Shown piece after piece: positions 57,329 to 64,000 of a stretch of DNA of 64,000 nucleotides. Under the pieces are notes generated by a model. That model worked only from the letters and a program-made list of their open reading frames with translations, had not been told where the DNA came from and did no database searches. Positions within the stretch are counted from its first letter, which is position 1. Every line of letters begins with the position of its first letter. Origin of the DNA: Mesomycoplasma ovipneumoniae. Its GTDB lineage: Bacteria; Bacillota_I; Bacilli_A; Mycoplasmatales; Metamycoplasmataceae. A program made the translations under genes and the position numbers. The stretch is from assembly GCF_038095995.1 (NCBI RefSeq), contig NZ_CP146005.1, positions 434,001-498,000 on the forward strand. The letters are read 5' to 3'.

Positions 57329-58201
57329 ATGATAGAAAATAACGATACTTACCTAGCAACAAAATTTGATCATTTTTCCAATTGAAAAAAAGAACGCAAG
57401 ATTTCATTAATTTTTTCTTTACTTATTATTTCAATTACAATTTCGCTAATCGGGTATTCAATGATTCAAAACCGTAGCGAATTTGTCGTTGACAAATATT
57501 ATTTTATAAGTTTTACTAATTATTTTCAAAATTTTAGTGCCTTTTTTTACTTAACTTACCAGTCAAACTTAATTTACGGAATTACCTTATTTACTTTTGT
57601 CCTTAATGCAACTCAACGAAAATTTCAAATTTTATTTGTTTTTACAGTAATTTTAACAATTGTTTTAATTGTTTTTTGAACTGTATTGGCTTGAAATTTA
57701 AATATGACTTGGTCAGTTTTGGCAACAACATCAACTGTCCATTTTTTTCATCCAGTTTTTGCAATATTTGTACTTTTTTGGTATCGAAAACAATTTTCAG
57801 TAAGTAAATTAGGTTTAGGTTTTGGGGTTATTTATTCAGTTTGTTATTATATTTTTTGTGTGCTTTTGTATTTTTTCACACTTAGACAGTGAGTTGCGCC
57901 TGAAATTAAAAAAGTCGGAGCTCAAGAGATAAAAAATATGGTATTTTTTTACACAGGTTTAACTATTTATCCATTTATAAATTTTTTACATCCATTTTTT
58001 TATTCAGGAAACAGCCACTCAGTAGTAATTTTGTTAAACTTGTTAATGGCTCTTTCAGTTGTTTTTCTCCCATATATGATTTCACTTTTTTATATTAATA
58101 TTTTTGGAATTAAAGCAACAAATTGGCGTTTAACCCGAGAAATAAAATCGATTTCTAATCGTTTAAAAGCATTTTTCTGAGTGTCCAAACCAAAAGAATA
58201 G
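57329..58201 (+). CDS. Polytopic membrane protein upstream of mnmA
   Basis: 290 residues with about six membrane segments. Conserved-looking polar features are the His/Asn-containing STVHFFHPVFAIF and NFLHPFFYSGNSHS. This plan resembles the mycoplasma DUF1600 membrane family, a tentative identification. It ends 17 bp before mnmA, probably one transcript. Confidence 0.65.
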
Positions 58202-58215
58202 GAGTAATTTGTTAA

Positions 58216-59334
<1,119 letters not shown>

Positions 59335-59472
59335 AAAATCCCGAGTTTCCTAGTTTGATGAGATAATCTTAAAAAGGTGTCCGGTTTTTGGCGGTTTTTT
59401 AACTTTTGGCAAAAGTTAATTACCTATTTTAAAACACTGGCAAAAATCAATTTATGATAAAACAACAAAAAT

Positions 59473-60855
59473 GGTAATGTTAAATATTTTGTGTTTTTAA
59501 AGTAAATTTATTTTGATAAAATTTATTATGAAGGACCAAAATATGAAAAAACAGCAAAAAACATTATCCCCATTTGAGTTAGAAGCTAAAAAACTTGTTG
59601 ACAAATACGCTGATTATAAAAAAATAAAAAAAGAAGATTTTCACAACGAAATTTCGCATATGTTTAAAACTTTTACTGAGGCGCTCTTAAGGGCGGAATT
59701 AAGCCAACATTTAGGCTATGAAAAAAGTAACCGAAGCAAAAAAGGCGTGCATAGGCCAAATAAGCGAAACGGATTTTCGGACAAAACTGTGAATTATAAT
59801 CATAATAGTTTTCGTCTAAAAATACCAAGAGATCGAAATGGCACTTTTGAGAACAAATTACTCGGTAAATACGAAACAAATTTAGGCGATATCGAAGAGC
59901 AAGTGTTTTCACTTTTTGCATCAGGAATGTCATATGAAAATATTGTTAACACAATAAAAAGTATCTATAAAAAAGAAATAAGTAATGCCTGAATTTCTTC
60001 AGTTACTGACAAATTATTGCCTGAAATTGAAAAGTGAAAATCGCGAAAAATTGAGAATTCCTATCCAATTTTGTACATTGATGGGATGTTTTTTAATGTT
60101 AAAGAAAACGGTGTTTTTGTCAAAAAATCACTTTATCTTATTCTTGCAATTGATTGGGACGGAAATAAAAAAGCACTGGGATTTTGGATTAAAAATACCG
60201 AATCAGCAAGTAATTGACTTGATGTTTTTAACGAACTAAAAACTCGCGGGCTGGAAGATGTTCTAATAATTTCTTGCGATAATCTAAGCGGAATTAGTCA
60301 AGCAATTGAAGCGGTTTTCCCGCAAACAGATGTTCAAAAATGTGTTGTTCACCAAATTAGAAACTCGCTTTTAAAAGTTTCTAACAAAGACAAAAAAGAG
60401 TTTGTCCTTGATATGAAAAAGATTTATCAAGCGGCTAATCAAGAATTTGCAATGCAAAATCTTGATAAATTTGCGGAAAAATGAGGCCAAAAATATCCTT
60501 CAATTATCAAGTCTTGGTATACAAATTTCGTTGAACTAACGACATTTTTTAAATATCCATATGAATTGAGGCAAGCAATTTATACGACAAATTTAATTGA
60601 GTCAATGAATAGAATAATTAGGAAAAATACAAAAACAAAAGGCGGAATTCAAAGTGTAAATTACCTTTCAAAAATAACTTATTTAACTCTCCAAAACGCA
60701 TCTACAAAATGACAAAAGGTAAGAAATTGATTCATGATTAAAAAACAATTAGAAATTATTTTCCCTAATCGGTTAAATAATGTAAAATTAAATTAGATTA
60801 CATTTCTATTTGAAAAATCCATAAAAATTTAAAACACAAGATTATGAACACACCC
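59473..60855 (+). mobile_element. IS256-family element (1383 bp)
   Basis: Imperfect 25-bp inverted repeats share TTGTGTTTT. An 8-bp duplication ACAAAAAT (59465-59472 and 60856-60863) flanks it, the size usual for IS256. It interrupts leader-element copy 6. Confidence 0.85.
59543..60796 (+). CDS. IS256-family (mutator-type) transposase
   Basis: 417 residues with TGA as Trp. DDE residues: Asp in ILYIDGMFFNVK, Asp in IISCDNLSGIS, Glu in TTNLIESMNRIIRK. The VQKCVVHQIRNSL motif is the mutator-family signature. The ATG at 59543 was preferred because AAGGA lies 8 nt upstream; in-frame ATG 59528 and TTG 59513 are alternatives. Intact. Confidence 0.92.
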
Positions 60856-61330
60856 ACAAAAATCACAAAAATACAACTACTATTTAAACTCAATGTAAAT
60901 AGAAAACTCGTTTTTATTTACAGCGAGCCTAAAAAACATATGAAGTTTTGAAAGAACAATAACCAAAAGCCTTAAATTTGAGGATTTCTAAACGGTTAAA
61001 TTTAAGGCATCCATTATATTTAAAAACATAATGGAAAATTCGCATTTTCTGATTTTTTTATGGCAAAAACATCCTTGATTCCTCCCTAATTCAATATTAA
61101 AATTTATTAATTATTCTTAAGTGATGGTAATTATAACATAATTTTATTTTTGACCAAACATTTTTTTTTTTTTTTTGCAAAAGGCTAATTTCAAAACTAT
61201 AAAAATTAGATTTTAGCGACAAAAAAACCGGATTTACGGGTATTTTTTCATATTTGCATTCACTAAAAAGTGAATTTTTTCCATCCAACTGTCAAACTCA
61301 GCAAAAACATGATTATTTAGGTAAAAAAAA

Positions 61331-62557
61331 TTAAATTAATTTAAAAAAAGTACGATTATAGCCAATAACTTTTCCTTTTATCGCACTAAGAACCTCAAAT
61401 GATGTCAAAGGTTTATTTAAATTTCGCGCAATTTTGCTCCAGTCAATTACTTGATTAAGCCCAAAAATTTCAAGTTGATATTTTCCTTGGCCATTTGTAA
61501 GCCCAGGAAGATAAATAACTCCGTATTTTGCTTTAATAAATTCAAATTTTTCGGAAGAATCTAGGTTAATTTTTTTAGCAATTGAATCAGCACAAAAGGA
61601 ACCAAAACTATTAAAAACAGGAATATCACTATCAAAAAGGTCAAAACTATTTTTTCCAGCACTTAAAGTCGTTTTATAATCATCAGTTTTTTTGATAATT
61701 CCAACCCGATTTCAGACATTTAGTCCAACTCCAAGCGAAAAATTTTCGGCAAAACTAGTTATAATTATAGCATATTCTTTAATTTTATCAGATTCAGAAT
61801 AAATTTCAATGTCAAAATTACGGGCGCTAAAAAATGGACTAGTGCCTTGTTTGCCTAAAAATTCAATATCTAAAACATGATAATCATTTTCTCTGGCAAT
61901 TAGTCCTGATGAGCTAAAATTTATCGGTAAAAAATCAAGAAAAAAATTTTGTTCTTCTTTGGCTAGTGGTGCATTTAATTCACTTTTGGAAATCTGTTTT
62001 TTTACAAGCAAATTATTTTCAACTTTTCCATGAGAACGGTATAAAAATGAACTAATTCCAAAATCAATAACATGATTTTTAATTAATTCAAGAAAATCAT
62101 CGTAAAACAAAGGCTTATCTTTTAAATCTTCTGGAATTATATTTTCAACATCAAGGGCAAAAACTTCAAGTCGATAGTTATGATCATTAGCTGGTGGCAG
62201 CGGCCCGAAATAAACTCCATCAGGATGAGGTCGATAAAATGAATCAAGCAAATAATTATTGGCATGACGGGTCATAGAATTTTCAAATTGATACATTTTA
62301 TCTTGTCGCGAAAAAGAATCATCTCATTTTAGCTTGTTTTTTTTAATATTGGCCGCAACTCAGTGAATAAAAACAAAACCTAATTCAGCAGTTGCCTCAT
62401 AGTCAATTAAAGTAAGGGCATATGATTTTGCGCCTTTAACTTTGTCTCATTTTATTGGAAAACTTACCGAATTAGGGTATTTTTTACCTAAATTGCCATT
62501 ACCAAATTGGGTGTCTAAAACGCCATTTTTAACATCAGGAATATAAATTTTTATCAT
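61331..62557 (-). CDS. Tandem PEBP (YbhB/YbcL-type) protein
   Basis: 408 residues. The first half is a phosphatidylethanolamine-binding-protein fold: SVSFPIKWDKVKGAKSYALT, LIDYEA, FIHWVAANI and YFGPLPPANDHNYRLEVFAL match YbhB-type proteins (D-x-D/E, HWV, GP.PP..H.Y). The second half (about 230-400) repeats the plan weakly (AIIITSFAENF, GLTNGQGKYQLEIFGLNQ), so two domains appear fused; bacterial YbhB proteins usually have one. A cytoplasmic ligand-binding role is likely but the ligand is unknown. ATG is 5 bp after the stop of the gene before it, so they form one operon. Confidence 0.75.
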
Positions 62558-62562
62558 ATTTT

Positions 62563-64000
62563 TTAGTCTTTATCAATATTTTTTGCATTAACTATTAGAA
62601 TTGGATTTGTTGGCGAACCTCCGCGACGAAGTGCATTAAAAAATTGGAAATATTTGTTTGGTTTGGATAGTTTTTCTAAATTTTGCTCAAGATCAATAGG
62701 TTGGAAAGGCAAAAGGCTACCACTTTTAAGAAAACCACCAATATTTATTCGCCTTTCAACGTAAAATATTTTAGGATTTTTAGGGTCTTGTTTTTTAACT
62801 GCATCTTCAAGCTCAAGAAAACTTGCGCTATAAAGTCCACCACGATGGAAATTATTAGAATTTACAAAAGGATATTTTTGGATTTTGTCAGTGAGTTTAT
62901 ATTTATCAAAATCATTAATCATACCAATTTGTTGAGCTTGTGCTTCTTCTCTAGTTTGAGGACCTTGGACTGGCAAAGGTGAATTTTGTTGGAAAGTTAT
63001 GGCTTTTTGGGCTGAATTTTGTGAAAAAAGGCTTGGTTTTTGATCTATCAAGTTTTTTTGGCTTGTAGATTTAGGTTCATTTTGATTTTGACCTTGATTT
63101 TCAGGTTGATTTTTAGCCTCAGGGGTATCGGGGTTTTGGTCAATTGCTCAATAAATACGATAAATTGCATCTTTTATTGTATTAGTTGACTCATCTACAT
63201 GAGTTTTTTCGTCATTAAGAAAAAAAGCACGCGGTTGAACTTTATATTTTCGCCCATCTTTTCCTGTTATTGTATATTTTTCTAATCTCTCAGTTAGTTC
63301 TGCTTTTTTTTGGTATTCTTTATCATTCAAAACCGGAAGATCCAAATTAGTTTTTAAATTATTTTGAATACTTTCATTAACTCTATCCAAAATTTTATAA
63401 TCATAATTTCATCAAAAGGAATTTGAAACAGGTTGCCTGGTTGCAGTTTCTATCCCGTCAATGATGAATTGAATCGCGGCAGGAGGGATTATAATTTCCT
63501 CATCTTCTTGGGTTGGATTGCCTTGAGCTTGTTGGTTCTGGGATTTAGCTTCTTGCTCTTTTTTCAATTTAATAATGAATTTAGCAAGCTCTGCAATTAC
63601 TTTATAGGATAAATAATCATCATCTAACTCCAAATTACTTACAGCAATACCTGATCCAAAACGTTCGGGTAAAAATTCTGGAAGTACCTTTAAATCTGTG
63701 GATTTTAGGTATTTTTCTTGTGATTGTTTTCATCGTTTTAAAAATTCAGAAGCCGTTAAATAAGAGGTGCCTTGATAATATTTTTTAACAATTTCAGGAA
63801 AATTAGGAGTTTTAGCAAGTTTTTCAAGTTTCTTTTTAATTATATCATTAGGTTCGTTTTGAATAAAATTTTGGAAATTTAACTGTCCGCTAAATTCGAA
63901 AATTACTTTCGCAAAGGCAGTATTTGTAATTTCTTGAGTTTCAATTGATAGCGGCACATTCAAAATTTCGGTTAATAATTTATATTTTTCTTGGCTATCA
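62563..64000 (-). CDS. Large protein of unknown function, C-terminal part (window edge)
   Basis: 479 codons are visible; the 5' end lies beyond the window. The frame is open throughout with TGA as Trp. The part seen is hydrophilic and lacks membrane segments. It contains a Gln/Asn/Pro-rich linker (about 63060-63130, NQPENQGQNQNEPK) and another Gln-rich stretch (63510-63560). Such linkers are common in mycoplasma surface proteins, so it may be secreted or anchored by an unseen N-terminus. I do not recognise the family. Co-transcribed with the PEBP gene. Confidence 0.6.

Larger units (their letters stand above)
59340..61301 (-). repeat. Structured leader element, copy 6, split by an IS256-family element
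   Basis: Left end CCCGAGTTTCCTAGTTTGAT at 59340; right end near 61301 (ATCCAACTGTCAAACTC). The IS occupies 59473-60855. Minus strand: 16-A run, TTGGTC (61152-61157), 16-bp spacer, TATAAT (61130-61135), AGGGAGGAATC site, tiny ORF MFLP-stop, hairpins. Stem 1 has T-A at its eighth pair; stem 2 a G.U closing pair. Confidence 0.75.

Overview
The window comes from a low-GC mycoplasma that uses genetic code 4. Almost every long gene here contains in-frame TGA codons at positions where tryptophan fits, and a tRNA-Trp with anticodon UCA is encoded at 51674-51748. Paralogues of the P97/P102 adhesin type point to the Mycoplasma hyopneumoniae / ovipneumoniae / flocculare / conjunctivae / dispar group (Mesomycoplasma). 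The exact species cannot be fixed from the sequence alone. All gene ends below were read with TGA as Trp.

Layout. 1-3272: 5' part of a type I restriction-modification methyltransferase gene (hsdM), a broken regulator, and a nest of three insertions (two 426-bp internally deleted IS1634-like elements around an IS30-family element) in the tail of the next gene. 3375-9329: a 1984-residue SGNH-hydrolase surface protein. 9443-10847: IS3-family element. 11094-19025: a 2643-residue FtsX-type permease. 19132-21038: full-length IS1634-like element that has duplicated the permease terminator. 21082-46063: a surface-antigen island with a P97-like/P102-like gene pair (23304-29713), a partial second copy of that pair (40728-44993), and between them a P102-type gene on the minus strand with an inverted, 5'-truncated copy of its own 3' half facing it. 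46149-54505: housekeeping block (small membrane protein, tig, an Hsp33-CinA fusion, a frameshifted YqaJ-type nuclease, split chromate transporter, tRNA-Trp, nadE, yebC). 54563-62557: DUF31 serine protease lipoprotein, membrane proteins, mnmA, an IS256-family element and a tandem PEBP protein. 62563-64000: 3' part of an unknown large gene.

Three observations stand out. First, the P102-type gene at 30393-35949 carries an 11.5-unit TG dinucleotide tract that puts it out of frame. One extra unit, or two fewer, restores an open frame of about 1852 codons, so this looks like a phase-variable switch. Second, the inverted copy of its 3' half at 36850-39216 is intact, so recombination between the arms would invert the promoter plus the 5' half onto another C-terminus. 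Third, at least six copies of a roughly 500-bp non-coding element, all in the same orientation, are flanked by decayed IS1634-like ends. On the minus strand each has a homopolymer of 7-16 A, a promoter with 16-bp spacing, a strong ribosome binding site before a tiny ORF (usually 4 codons), and three hairpins with compensatory changes between copies. I do not recognise this element; it may be an undescribed mobile RNA-leader cassette.

The mobile elements record their own history. The IS1634-like element and its deletion derivatives make long target duplications (14, 35, 43 and 60 bp), the IS30 element a 26-bp palindromic one, and the IS3-like element 15-bp ones. Their order of insertion can be reconstructed.
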